DNA from: Brevibacterium luteolum
GTDB taxonomy: Bacteria; Actinomycetota; Actinomycetes; Actinomycetales; Brevibacteriaceae
Length of the DNA: 64,000 nucleotides
Direction of reading: 5' to 3'
Assembly: GCF_013004595.1 (NCBI RefSeq)
Contig: NZ_JABEMC010000002.1
Location: 372,001-436,000 of the forward strand
Numbering within the stretch: position 1 is the first letter of the stretch; each line of letters starts with the position of its first letter. A program made the position numbers and the translations under genes. The notes beneath the pieces were generated by a model. The model saw only the letters and a program-made list of their open reading frames with translations, searched no databases and was not told the DNA's origin. Of this stretch, positions 1 through 12,276 are shown piece after piece.

Positions 1-94
1 AGGCGTATGGATCGTGCTCATGCTCCTGGCGATGGCCGGATTCACCGCCCTGAGCGCCTGGGGTGTGTGGCACCATCTCCAGGTCCTGGGCTGA
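1..94 (+). CDS. C-terminal end of an unidentified membrane protein (partial)
   Basis: The frame entering at base 2 encodes about 30 residues and stops with TGA at 92-94. The tail is strongly hydrophobic (VWIVLMLLAMAGF, then ALSAWGVWHHLQVLG), like a last transmembrane helix followed by a short tail. The gene cannot be identified from this piece. In many actinobacteria recF and a DUF721 (DciA-like) gene precede gyrB, and this hydrophobic tail does not look like either. The frame was chosen for its membrane-helix composition; the alternative frame ending further on is polar and arginine/proline-rich. Confidence 0.4.
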   Translation, partial: GVWIVLMLLAMAGFTALSAWGVWHHLQVLG

Positions 95-244
95 GCTGAA
101 ATCGAGCGCCCAGACCGAGTCCGCAGACCGCGTTGAGAGCCGCTGAGAGCCCCTGAGACGAGTCGGAGTACGTTTGCAGGCCTGAAAACATGGAAAAAGG
201 CCGATTGCGGGCCGCGCAGGGCATAATCTCGCCGCGCGAGCAGG

Positions 245-2281
<2,037 letters not shown>

Positions 2282-2403
2282 TCCACCGGCCCGGCCAGCC
2301 GACCGCACCCCAGGCGCCCGCCGCCTCGGGAGCGGGGCAGCAGGCCGGATGCCACCGAAGAGTTTCTGCACACGACTGACGAATACAAGAGGTAAACAGC
2401 CCC

Positions 2404-5027
<2,624 letters not shown>

Positions 5028-5031
<4 letters not shown>

Positions 5032-5834
5032 CTGACAGCGAACAGAAACCCGCCAAGGTGATCCGGGCCTCATCCGGCTCGACCCGCCTGTCTGCCAGCG
5101 GCAAGGGCAAGAACTCCGAGACCGCCGCCTCGGGCACGGCGAAGACGCCGACGAGCACCGCCGTCTCCGGCGGCAAGCGCCCCGGCAGCGGAGAGGGCAA
5201 GCCGCGCAGCGTCAAGGCCGGCACCACCCGGCTCAAGGCCGGCTCCGGGACCGAGGCGGGCAGCAATCCCAGCGGGACCGCCGCCTCGGCAGTGGGTTCG
5301 GGTCCGAACCAGACGACCGGATCAGGCCCCCGCAGCGCGGAATCCTCCGGTTCCGGGCCCTCGGGCACCGCGCGCATCGCCGGCGTCCCGGAGGAGCAGG
5401 CGGCCAAGGCCGACGGCTCCGTGCGCGCCTCGGCAGGACCGGTGCGGATGGGTGGCAAGACGAAGAAGAAGGGCCCGCGCACCGTGCGGCTCACTGTCGC
5501 CACCGTCGATCCGTGGTCGGTCATGAAGATGTCGTTCCTGCTCTCGCTGGCCATCGGCATCGCCACCGTCATCGCAGCGCTTGTCCTGTGGCTCGTGCTG
5601 CAGGCCACCGGCACGCTCAGCGGCATCCAGTCGACGCTGACCGAGCTGGCCGGCACCGAGGGTGCTGACAAGGTCATCGGCATGTTCAGCCTTGGGCGCG
5701 TGCTGTCCTTCGCCGTCATCCTCGCGCTGGTGAACATGGTGCTGATGACCGCGCTGTCGACGCTGTTCGCGTTCCTGTACAACATCGGTTCGACGCTCGT
5801 CGGCGGTTTCCACCTCAAGCTCACCGACGACTGA
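5028..5834 (+). CDS. DUF3566 membrane protein downstream of gyrA
   Basis: This 268-aa protein has a long low-complexity N-terminus (roughly residues 1-140) rich in Ser, Gly, Ala, Thr and Lys. A conserved C-terminal domain of about 120 residues starts at [21 protein letters not shown] and contains two transmembrane segments separated by a short external loop. That is the DUF3566 layout, and the gene occupies the same slot after gyrA in Mycobacterium (Rv0007) and other actinobacteria. Its start overlaps the gyrA stop (ATGA), so it is translationally coupled. The family's molecular function is not established. The N-terminal region is probably cytoplasmic and disordered. Confidence 0.88.
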
Positions 5835-5914
5835 TCGGCACCTCTTCTCAGCACGGGCCGGTGCGGCGCAGTGAGCGTCGTGCCGGCCTTTGCATTGCGG
5901 GGGAGAAGCCGATT

Positions 5915-5943
5915 TTGCACTGACCGGGGGCAGTGTGTATATT
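5915..5943 (+). promoter_or_regulatory. Promoter of the tRNA-Ile transcript
   Basis: TTGCAC (5915-5920) and TATATT (5938-5943) are separated by exactly 17 bases. This close match to the sigma-70-type consensus places transcription start about 16 bases before tRNA-Ile. The unit probably includes tRNA-Ile, the small DLW-39 gene and tRNA-Ala, ending at the terminator near 6292-6332. Confidence 0.75.
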
Positions 5944-5965
5944 GGTTCCTCGGGTCATCCCACAC

Positions 5966-6039
5966 GGGCCTATAGCTCAGGCGGTTAGAGCGCTTCGCTG
6001 ATAACGAAGAGGTCAGAGGTTCAAGTCCTCTTAGGCCCA
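5966..6039 (+). tRNA. tRNA-Ile (GAT anticodon)
   Basis: The acceptor arms GGGCCTA (5966-5972) and TAGGCCC (6032-6038) pair perfectly. The anticodon stem-loop is CTTCG-CTGATAA-CGAAG with anticodon GAT, and the T-arm has GGTTCAAGTCC. The discriminator base is A; CCA is not fully encoded. An Ile-Ala tRNA pair after gyrA is conserved in actinobacteria. Confidence 0.97.
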
Positions 6040-6072
6040 CGCAATCATTCGAAACGGACATCGGGAGATGAC

Positions 6073-6192
6073 GTGAAGAAGTGGTTGACGCTGACCGGCG
6101 TCCTCTCTGCTCTTGCAGGAGTGCTGGTGGTGTTCCGGGGCAACCGCCGCCGGCAGCACGAACAGTGGTCGTCCTACACTGACCAGGTGTAG
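6073..6192 (+). CDS. DLW-39 family small protein
   Basis: A 39-aa frame (MKKWLTLTGVLSALAGVLVV, then FRGNRRRQHEQWSSYTDQV) starts at GTG 6073, with GGGAGA five bases upstream. It has a short basic N-terminus, one transmembrane helix (about residues 5-21) and an arginine-rich stretch followed by a polar tail. Length, position between tRNA-Ile and tRNA-Ala, and topology match the actinobacterial DLW-39 family of 39-aa peptides. The C-terminus here ends WSSYTDQV rather than showing a DLW motif. Function is unknown. It is too short for most gene callers. Confidence 0.75.
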   Translation: MKKWLTLTGVLSALAGVLVVFRGNRRRQHEQWSSYTDQV

Positions 6193-6207
6193 AATGGAGC
6201 CACGCTT

Positions 6208-6283
6208 GGGGGTATGGCGCAATTGGTAGCGCATCTGCTTTGCAAGCAGAGGGTTAGGGGTTCGAGTCCCCTTACCTCCACCA
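6208..6283 (+). tRNA. tRNA-Ala (TGC anticodon), CCA encoded
   Basis: Acceptor arm GGGGGTA (6208-6214) pairs with TACCTCC (6273-6279), with one G-T wobble. The anticodon stem-loop is TCTGC-TTTGCAA-GCAGA with anticodon TGC. The T-arm contains GGTTCGAGTCCCC. The terminal ACCA (6280-6283) is encoded. Confidence 0.97.
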
Positions 6284-6291
6284 TTGTGAAG

Positions 6292-6332
6292 TCTCGGGAC
6301 ATCGTTCACTCGATGTCCCGAGATTTCTTTTT
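6292..6332 (+). terminator. Rho-independent terminator after tRNA-Ala
   Basis: A perfect 13-bp stem, TCTCGGGACATCG (6292-6304) with CGATGTCCCGAGA (6311-6323), has a 6-base loop and is followed by TTTCTTTTT (6324-6332). It is the cleanest intrinsic terminator in the window and closes the tRNA unit. Confidence 0.92.
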
Positions 6333-6383
6333 GTTCTGGGGCTGATGGCTCGCGTCATCGTTCCGGTAGCCTCCAGCGGGATC

Positions 6384-7163
6384 TCAGCTCCGCTGGGAGG
6401 TCACCGATGTGACAGACACACCCGCGTTCTCGAAGGCTTTCACGATCTTCTTGTCGCGAGCATCTGTGATGAGCGTCCACCCGGTCGGAAGGGTCGCCCA
6501 GGCCGGTACCTGACGGGCTTCGAGCTTTGAGGAGTCGGCCAACACAGCCGTTCGACTCGATCGCTGCGCCACCTGTTCTTTGGTGAGAGCCTCCTCAACA
6601 GTCGGTTCGCCTACGCCATCGCGCGGATCGACCGCGTCGGCGCCCAGGAAGGAGACGTCGAAAGTGAAGCGCCTGAGTGCATCCGACGCGAGCGCTCCAG
6701 CGGTGCCGTGGGAATTGCGCGACAGATGCCCCCCGACCACGATGACGTCGATGCCGTCTTCTTCGGCCAGAGAAAGAGCGATCTCGAGACCTCTGGTGAC
6801 CACGGTGAGACCAGAGCTGCCGCGGAGGTTGTCGATGAGGTGAGCCGTCGTGGAACCTGCGTCTACGAAGATTGTGGCACCGGGCGGCACGAGCGATGCG
6901 GCCACGGACCCGATTGCCGCCTTGGCACGGGTATTCATCGACATCCGCTCCGCCAGCGCTCTCTCCTGGTAAGGGGCCAGGCTCGTAGCACCGCCGTAGG
7001 TTCTTGCGAGCTGTCCGGTTCTCTCAAGCGCGGAGAGATCACGGCGGATAGTGGACGTCGACGTCGACAGTCTCTCGGCCAGAGCCTCGACACGATTGAT
7101 TCCCGAACGGACTAGTCGCACAACTTCCATGCGTCTGTCGCGAGTCGCCTCACGTGGATTCAT
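6384..7163 (-). CDS. DeoR/GlpR-family transcriptional regulator
   Basis: This 259-aa regulator has an N-terminal DeoR winged helix (NRVEALAERLSTSTSTIRRDLSALER) and a C-terminal sugar-phosphate sensor domain (DeoRC) with the GSTTAHL and GADAVDPRDG-type motifs typical of family members that bind phosphorylated sugar intermediates. I chose ATG at 7163 (MNPREATRDR) because GGGAG lies five bases upstream; an ATG eight codons earlier has no ribosome site. It is the last gene of the gntP-kinase-pdxA2 operon, so it probably autoregulates this operon in response to a phosphorylated four-carbon acid. A tandem repeat before gntP is a candidate operator. Confidence 0.88.
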   Translation of the reverse strand: MNPREATRDRRMEVVRLVRSGINRVEALAERLSTSTSTIRRDLSALERTGQLARTYGGATSLAPYQERALAERMSMNTRAKAAIGSVAASLVPPGATIFVDAGSTTAHLIDNLRGSSGLTVVTRGLEIALSLAEEDGIDVIVVGGHLSRNSHGTAGALASDALRRFTFDVSFLGADAVDPRDGVGEPTVEEALTKEQVAQRSSRTAVLADSSKLEARQVPAWATLPTGWTLITDARDKKIVKAFENAGVSVTSVTSQRS

Positions 7164-7216
7164 CGGTTCTCCCAACGCTCTTCTCATACGAATGGCGCAA
7201 ACCGCATCCAGGCTCG

Positions 7217-8266
7217 TCAGCGGGGCAAGTACTCGGCGCGGATCGCTTCGACATGCGGTGCATAGCCGATCGCCGCACGGTACGCAGACCGCATTGTGCC
7301 CGGGTCGGCTTTTCCGGTGCCGGCGATATCGAAAGCGGTGCCATGGTCGACAGATGTGCGCAGGATGGGGAGTCCAACAGTGACGCTGATGGTCCCATCG
7401 AAGTCGAACGTCTTCGCAGCGATATGACCTTGATCGTGATACTGAGAGAGAATCCCGTCATAGCGACCCAACAGCCCATGGTGGAACACGGAATCGGCTG
7501 GGATCGGGCCCGCCACATCCAAGCCGCGTGAGCGGACCTCTTCAATGGCTGGGGAGAGGATCTCGATCTCTTCATCACCAAACGCACCGTTTTCGCCACC
7601 ATGAGGATTGATGGCGGCGGTCGCCAGACGAGGTTCCGCCACACCGTAGACTTCGAGTGCACGATGGGCTCGCATGATTGAGCCGACCTGGTTGTCGATG
7701 TTGATTGCGTCGAGAGCTTTGCGCAGTGACATATGGCGGGTAGCGAAGAACACCTGCATCTTGTGTCCGGGCTGATGGGTTTTCTCGACAACGAACATCG
7801 TGTCCTGCTTGGTGACCCCAGTGAGCTCACCGAGCATTTCGGTATGACCGAGGTGCTTGGACCCTGTCTTCCACACCGCTTCCTTATTGATGGGGCCGGT
7901 GACGATACCGGAAACCTCTTGATTCAGTGCAGCTTCCGTTGCCACCTCGATTGCGGTGACGGCTGCTCGTCCGGCCCTTTCGTCTACTCTGCCCCATTCG
8001 GGAATCTGGGAGCCGAGAACCTCGATGTCGAAGACATCTATGACGCCTTCGCCGCCCGGAGCGGTGTCCCATGACGACACCGCCCGGACCTCGGCATCGA
8101 GGTTGAGCACCTTGACCGCCTTCTCCATGACGGCAAGGTCGGCGACGGCGATGCCGTGCTGAGAGCTGTCGGTCGAGAACTCGTGCAGTACCGCTGCGGT
8201 GATCTCAGGCCCGATGCCGACTGGATCTCCGACGGTGACAGCGAGAACGGGGGTATTCGAGGTCAT
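7217..8266 (-). CDS. pdxA2: PdxA2-type 4-phospho-threonate/erythronate dehydrogenase
   Basis: The 349-aa protein is a PdxA-family NAD-dependent metal dehydrogenase. It has the N-terminal GDPVGIGPEI motif, and histidines in LGHTEML, NPHGGENG and SQYHDQGH match the three PdxA metal ligands. PdxA itself makes pyridoxine precursor from 4-phosphohydroxythreonine. The paralogue PdxA2 instead oxidises and decarboxylates 4-phospho-D-threonate or 4-phospho-D-erythronate to dihydroxyacetone phosphate. The neighbouring DUF1537 kinase and GntP permease favour the catabolic role. It starts 8 bases after the kinase stop. Assignment to PdxA2 rests on context; the substrate stereochemistry cannot be read from sequence. 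Confidence 0.87.
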   Translation of the reverse strand: MTSNTPVLAVTVGDPVGIGPEITAAVLHEFSTDSSQHGIAVADLAVMEKAVKVLNLDAEVRAVSSWDTAPGGEGVIDVFDIEVLGSQIPEWGRVDERAGRAAVTAIEVATEAALNQEVSGIVTGPINKEAVWKTGSKHLGHTEMLGELTGVTKQDTMFVVEKTHQPGHKMQVFFATRHMSLRKALDAINIDNQVGSIMRAHRALEVYGVAEPRLATAAINPHGGENGAFGDEEIEILSPAIEEVRSRGLDVAGPIPADSVFHHGLLGRYDGILSQYHDQGHIAAKTFDFDGTISVTVGLPILRTSVDHGTAFDIAGTGKADPGTMRSAYRAAIGYAPHVEAIRAEYLPR

Positions 8267-8274
8267 GGTTTTTC

Positions 8275-9615
8275 CTAATCTTCTCGAGAACCGGACTTGT
8301 ACAAGCGGTCTTGTGCGCGAACCATAGCGGATAGATGGTCAAGACATGCGACAGCGGTGTCGGGGCCGCCGACCAGCCCGCCTTTTGTGACGATCGGCAG
8401 GCCCGCGAACTCTCCGCCGATGACAACGCCGGCTGCGGCGAGCGGGACGACTTCTTCATGGACTTCAATGCCTGCGGCCCCCAGAGCGGAAAGCACTGCG
8501 GCGGTGATGTCGCCACCTGTGGTGTAGAGACCTCCAACGCACGGGCCGGCGGCTGGATCGCCTGAGATGCGGGCAGTCGCGAGTACACCGGCGGTGATTC
8601 GGCCAATGCGCCTGGGGACCTCCTCAGCCTCCTCCGCCGTCAGCTCTAGGATGTCCGACTCCTCAAGCACCGAGGCGAGGAGCACGATGTTCCCGGGGCC
8701 AGCGTTTTCGAGTGCTGTTGAGACCTCGGCGATGGTGGACGAGATGTCCGGAACGGGCCGGTTGCTGTCGAGAACAGGGCGGACAAGGTGGACGGGGCGC
8801 GTTTCAGACAGCTGTCTCAGCTGAAGCTGCGTGAGTTCAGTCGCTGAGCCGGCAATCGCCAGCAGCGGAAGGCTCCCTCCAGTCGGCTTGGTTTCGAGAG
8901 CGTGGGCAATGGCGAGGGTGCCTGGTCCGGGGTCGATCCCCACCCACATGACGCGGGGGTCTGCTGCCACCGCCGCTTCGGCTGTCCGCTTGAGGTGTTC
9001 ATCAGTGAGTGCGTCTGCGACGACGACATCGACACCATCGTCGAGAACTGCACGGAATCGTGCGACTAGCGCGTCCCATGACCCGGTGACCTCGGCCAGT
9101 CCTATCACTGCTGTGCGCAGCTCAGTGCTGCGCTGCAGCGCGGCCTCGACGGAGGAGTTGTCGACGGGTGCGCGTACATCATGAGCGAGTTCGGTGTCTT
9201 CCAGCCGCTTGCCGGCCATGAGTTGCAGCCCGTCGACGGTCTGCCTGTCGGCTTGAGGAAACGCCGGCATACACAGACCGACAGCCTGACGACCACGTTC
9301 CCGGACAGCCGCGAGGACGGCTTGAGCTTCCGCGCCGAAGTTGCCGCGCAGCGTCGAGTCTGCACGTGAGCAGATGAGGTCTGCGGGCCACGCTGCTGCG
9401 ACGACGCCGCGCACCGTCTCTTCAGCATCTGCAGGCGGCAGATGGCGCGAGTCTGTCGTGACGACAAGGACGTCGTAGGTGTCAAGCAGGCCAGTGAGTT
9501 CGTCCGGAGGCAGTCCCAGGTGCACATTTGCGGCGCGCAGGCCCGAGCGTGCGAAGCCCGCAGCACAGCCGTTGCCTCCGGTGAGGTCGTCCGCGACGAC
9601 GAGTATGCGTGTCAT
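8275..9615 (-). CDS. Four-carbon acid sugar kinase (DUF1537 family)
   Basis: This 446-aa protein starts MTRILVVADDLTGGNGCAAGF, the DUF1537 N-terminal substrate domain (D-D-L-T-G motif; R-A-D-S-T-L-R-G lower down). Its C-terminal nucleotide-binding domain has GGDITAAVLSALGA and ends with G-E-F-A-G-L-P-I-V-T-K-G-G-L-V-G, the family's glycine-rich signature. DUF1537 enzymes are ATP-dependent kinases for D-threonate, D-erythronate, L-threonate or related acids. The start at 9615 lies 2 bases after the gntP stop; a longer frame would run back into gntP and is rejected. Product is passed to the adjacent PdxA2. Exact substrate is unresolved. Confidence 0.88.
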   Translation of the reverse strand: MTRILVVADDLTGGNGCAAGFARSGLRAANVHLGLPPDELTGLLDTYDVLVVTTDSRHLPPADAEETVRGVVAAAWPADLICSRADSTLRGNFGAEAQAVLAAVRERGRQAVGLCMPAFPQADRQTVDGLQLMAGKRLEDTELAHDVRAPVDNSSVEAALQRSTELRTAVIGLAEVTGSWDALVARFRAVLDDGVDVVVADALTDEHLKRTAEAAVAADPRVMWVGIDPGPGTLAIAHALETKPTGGSLPLLAIAGSATELTQLQLRQLSETRPVHLVRPVLDSNRPVPDISSTIAEVSTALENAGPGNIVLLASVLEESDILELTAEEAEEVPRRIGRITAGVLATARISGDPAAGPCVGGLYTTGGDITAAVLSALGAAGIEVHEEVVPLAAAGVVIGGEFAGLPIVTKGGLVGGPDTAVACLDHLSAMVRAQDRLYKSGSRED

Positions 9616-9617
9616 GG

Positions 9618-11087
9618 TCACCCGATGAGCAGGTTTGCCAGGAAGAGCAGTGGGATCGATCCGAGCCAGACGGCGGTGGTGATACCCGACCAGCCTTTGA
9701 GAGCGGCAGTGCCGGTCAGCCCCGTGAACCGTGTGACAACCCAGAAGTAGGAGTCGTTGAAGTAGGAGAAGACCATCGAACCGCAGACACATGCCATGAC
9801 TGCGATGAGAGGAGAGACTCCCAAGGAATCAACGAGCGGGGCGGTGACAGAGGCAGCGGTGATCATGGCCACGGTTCCGGAGCCCTGAGCGATTCGCACC
9901 ATGGAAGCGATAAGGAACGGGATGAGGAACGCAGGCAGCGCCATGCCGGCGATGGCCTCGGCTAAAGCGTCACCGACCCCAGAGTCTCTCAGCACCTGGC
10001 CGAAACCTCCGCCAGCACCGGTGATGAGGAGAATCAGGCCTGCGGATTCGGCGGCCTGAGCCAGCCAGGCGTGTGTCTTCTTCCGCGGCGTCCACCGGGG
10101 GAGCAGAACGTAGACCGCCAAAATGATGCCGATGATCAGCGCGACCACAGGATTTCCAAGAAAGAGGAGCGGTTTGACCCAGTCGGAGGCAGCATACTCT
10201 TCAGCATTGATCTGACCCGTGGCCGATTTGTCGATAGCCGAGGTCACAGTGTTGGCCACAATCAGCAGGAGCGGAACGAGAAGCGGAAGAGAACCGAGAG
10301 CCGCATTGATGCGGTGCGGCTTGCGACCTGCCGGGGTCTCACCGAGGTAGTCCTCAGACCGATAGGTCTTGATCGCGTCGAGGTGAGATGCAACGTCTTC
10401 TCCGCCGTTCTCGGCAATTTTCACGTCGTGATTCTCGCCGTAGACCTCTGCAGCGACCTCGGGGACGACCTGCGATTCGAGCTTAGGGCCCATCCACCTG
10501 GCGTAGAACACCACGACGGGCAGAAGGATGATCGTGAAGATGCCGCCGGTCAGGATGACCGCACCGAGGTCTGCCCCGAGAAGGCCGGTGACGGCGAGCG
10601 GGCCGGGTGTCGGCGGCACCATGTGGTGGGTGAGTGTCATACCGCAGCCGAGGGCGAGGCAGAGAGTGACATATCCGCCCCGCTTGACTCGTGCAATCGA
10701 GCGGGCCAGAGGGTTCATGATCACGAAGCCGGAGTCGCAGAAGACCGGGACCGAGACAAGGGACCCGACAGTGCTCATCGCCCAGGGTTCTCTGCCTTTG
10801 CCGAATCCCCGAAGGAAGGCTCGTGCCAGTGCATCGGCGGCCCCTGAGACCTCCAAGATCTTTCCGACCGCAACACCGAGTCCGATGACGATTCCGATGC
10901 TGGCCAGCGTGTTGCCGAAGCCAGTCGTCACGGAGTCCACGACACCGAGCATCTCCTGCCCGGCCACCAGGCCGGTGACCAGCGCTGCTATCAGCAGAGC
11001 GATGAAGGCATCCAGCCGAGTGCGCAATACGAGAAAGACGATTGTGGCGATGCCGAGCAAGAGGGCCAGAATCAGCCGCGCATCCAT
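9618..11087 (-). CDS. GntP-family gluconate-type permease
   Basis: A 489-aa, highly hydrophobic protein with about 12 or more membrane segments. It carries GntP-family features such as SVPVFCDSGFVIMNPLAR, LTHHMVPPTPGPLA and a C-terminal NDSYFWVVTRFTG. GntP proteins are proton-coupled importers of gluconate and related sugar acids. Here it is first in the operon with a DUF1537 kinase and PdxA2, so the cargo is probably threonate or erythronate. The start has TAGGAG seven bases upstream. The promoter must lie in the 361-base gap to its right, where a 20-bp tandem repeat sits 27-66 bases upstream. Confidence 0.9.
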   Translation of the reverse strand: MDARLILALLLGIATIVFLVLRTRLDAFIALLIAALVTGLVAGQEMLGVVDSVTTGFGNTLASIGIVIGLGVAVGKILEVSGAADALARAFLRGFGKGREPWAMSTVGSLVSVPVFCDSGFVIMNPLARSIARVKRGGYVTLCLALGCGMTLTHHMVPPTPGPLAVTGLLGADLGAVILTGGIFTIILLPVVVFYARWMGPKLESQVVPEVAAEVYGENHDVKIAENGGEDVASHLDAIKTYRSEDYLGETPAGRKPHRINAALGSLPLLVPLLLIVANTVTSAIDKSATGQINAEEYAASDWVKPLLFLGNPVVALIIGIILAVYVLLPRWTPRKKTHAWLAQAAESAGLILLITGAGGGFGQVLRDSGVGDALAEAIAGMALPAFLIPFLIASMVRIAQGSGTVAMITAASVTAPLVDSLGVSPLIAVMACVCGSMVFSYFNDSYFWVVTRFTGLTGTAALKGWSGITTAVWLGSIPLLFLANLLIG

Positions 11088-11113
11088 GGGCGGTCTCCTA
11101 AGAATCGGGCGCG

Positions 11114-11153
11114 AACACAGTCACACAGAAAGAAACACAGTCACGCAGAAAGA
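11114..11153 (-). promoter_or_regulatory. 20-bp tandem repeat, candidate DeoR operator for gntP operon
   Basis: Two head-to-tail copies of AACACAGTCACRCAGAAAGA (11114-11133 and 11134-11153) differ at a single base (A versus G). They sit 27-66 bases upstream of the gntP start. Direct repeats are a common operator form for DeoR-family repressors, and the operon's last gene encodes one. Confidence 0.55.
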
Positions 11154-11412
11154 CAGGTGGAGCAACGTCGTCGAAGCGTGTTGATGAAAGCATGCATGTT
11201 CGTGATCGGTAAAGCAAGTAGTCATGCAATCAGCTGCTCAATCTGCGCATGAGACTGCAGCATGTTCTGCGCGCACGTGGCGAGGCGCATGCGACATCCG
11301 GGCAGCAGGGAAATGCTCATGCTGGCCGTCCTTTCCTGACCCTCTTCATTCGCCCAGGCCAAACCATCAGAAACGCCGCAGATACAACGATCGTCGTAGC
11401 ACCAACGCGGGA

Positions 11413-11441
11413 TTGTCGGGCAATCTCACCGTCTCTAACGT
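11413..11441 (+). promoter_or_regulatory. Promoter of the Tat-signal ORF, probably leaderless
   Basis: TTGTCG (11413-11418) and TAACGT (11436-11441) are 17 bases apart. The expected start of transcription falls at about the ATG at 11449, eight bases beyond the -10, so the mRNA would have no leader. No ribosome-binding site precedes that ATG, which agrees. Confidence 0.55.
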
Positions 11442-11448
11442 CGTGTGC

Positions 11449-11664
11449 ATGGACACGAATACGTTCTCCCGCCGCTCACTGTTCGCATCCGGCGCAGCAG
11501 TCCTCGGATCCGCAGTACTGCTCAGTGCCGCACCCGGCCATGCTGCCGAAAACCGGCCCATCACCGAAGCCACCGGCTTCCGCACCTCCGACTCCGATGG
11601 TGGTGAGGCCTCGAATCCGGCCAACCGCCTCGGCTGCGCGCTCGGCCGTGGATTGGAGGACTGA
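11449..11664 (+). CDS. Tat signal peptide ORF, in frame with but separated from the amidase
   Basis: This 71-aa ORF begins MDTNTFSRRSLFASGAAVLG. It is a twin-arginine signal (SRRSLF, Arg8-Arg9), a hydrophobic core, and a likely cleavage site after PGHA (residue 32). The remaining 39 residues are polar and low in complexity. It ends at TGA 11662-11664. Four bases on, in the same reading frame, ATG 11668 begins a peptidoglycan amidase domain. Read through, the two would make an ordinary exported amidase. Either the TGA is a nonsense mutation, or it is read through, or the two are separate products. No homologue was recognised for the mature part. Confidence 0.55.
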   Translation: MDTNTFSRRSLFASGAAVLGSAVLLSAAPGHAAENRPITEATGFRTSDSDGGEASNPANRLGCALGRGLED

Positions 11665-11667
11665 GCC

Positions 11668-12114
11668 ATGGCAGAACCCATCTGGATCGGCAGCCCGAAC
11701 TTCAACCACGGCCGTGGAGGCTCCGGCATCGACCGCATCGTCATCCATTACATCGTCGGCACTCTCGCCGCCGCGGATGCCACCTTCAAGGACCCGGCCT
11801 CCCAGGTCAGCGCTCACTACGGCATCGGCGAAGGAGCCCTGCATCAGTACGTGAACGAAGGCGACACCGCCTGGCATGCCGGCAGCTTCGCGATGAATCA
11901 GCGCAGCATCGGCATCGAGCACTCCGCAGACCAGAACCGCGCCCCCGACGAGTTCACCTACAACACCTCGATCGCACTGTGCGCACGCATCTGCCGCGAC
12001 TACGGACTCGACCCCCACGTCGCGCTCATCCCACACAGCGCCGTTGTCGCCACCTCGTGCCCGGGCACCGTCGACTTCGAGCGCATCAAGAACGCAGTCG
12101 CCGCCGCCGTCTGA
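11668..12114 (+). CDS. N-acetylmuramoyl-L-alanine amidase (Amidase_2 domain)
   Basis: The 148-aa protein is a single zinc amidase domain (Amidase_2/PGRP fold), which cleaves the bond between N-acetylmuramic acid and the stem-peptide L-alanine in peptidoglycan. Zinc ligands are visible as His27 (IVIHY), His123 (IPHS) and Cys131 (TSCPG); Tyr51 in SAHYGI and IGIEHS are also family-typical. By itself it has no signal peptide, so it would stay in the cytoplasm. GGAGGA eight bases before ATG 11668 could support independent initiation. It lies in frame behind the Tat-signal ORF, separated by one TGA and one codon. The stand-alone form resembles phage endolysins, but no other phage genes are nearby. 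Confidence 0.85.
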   Translation: MAEPIWIGSPNFNHGRGGSGIDRIVIHYIVGTLAAADATFKDPASQVSAHYGIGEGALHQYVNEGDTAWHAGSFAMNQRSIGIEHSADQNRAPDEFTYNTSIALCARICRDYGLDPHVALIPHSAVVATSCPGTVDFERIKNAVAAAV

Positions 12115-12183
12115 CGCGCCCCCGCCACCGCGGGCCCTGATCACCCTCGAATACCCCACTAACACAACCACACCCCCGCCCCC

Positions 12184-12214
12184 GCGCCGCCCAGCCTCCC
12201 AAGCTGGGCGGCGC
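12184..12214. terminator. Stem-loop after the amidase gene
   Basis: A perfect 12-bp GC-rich stem, GCGCCGCCCAGC (12184-12195) with GCTGGGCGGCGC (12203-12214), has a 7-base loop and no T-run. Such stems without a U-tract are common ends of transcripts in high-GC actinobacteria. Confidence 0.6.
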
Positions 12215-12264
12215 TCTGTCGTTCCACTGTGTGACCCGGATCTCACGGATGTGCCTGCGGGAGC

Positions 12265-12270
12265 TAAGAT
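12265..12270 (+). promoter_or_regulatory. -10 element for a leaderless aminotransferase mRNA
   Basis: TAAGAT ends seven bases before the ATG at 12277, so transcription should start at or beside the start codon. The only purine-rich stretch (GGGAG) lies inside and upstream of this -10 element and is too far from the ATG to act as a ribosome site. No clear -35 is present. Confidence 0.5.
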
Positions 12271-12276
12271 AATGGT

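Larger units (their letters stand above)
11088..11448. other. 361-base intergenic region, divergent promoters
   Basis: No convincing gene. It separates leftward gntP from the rightward Tat-signal ORF. It contains a 20-bp tandem repeat near gntP (11114-11153), a GCATGCATG palindromic patch around 11190-11200, and a promoter for the rightward gene at 11413-11441. Two overlapping rightward reading frames here show no family features. Confidence 0.6.

Noticed and set aside
11668..12114. Amidase as evidence of a prophage
   Set aside because: No holin, structural, integrase or terminase genes nearby; a Tat-signal ORF precedes it in frame.
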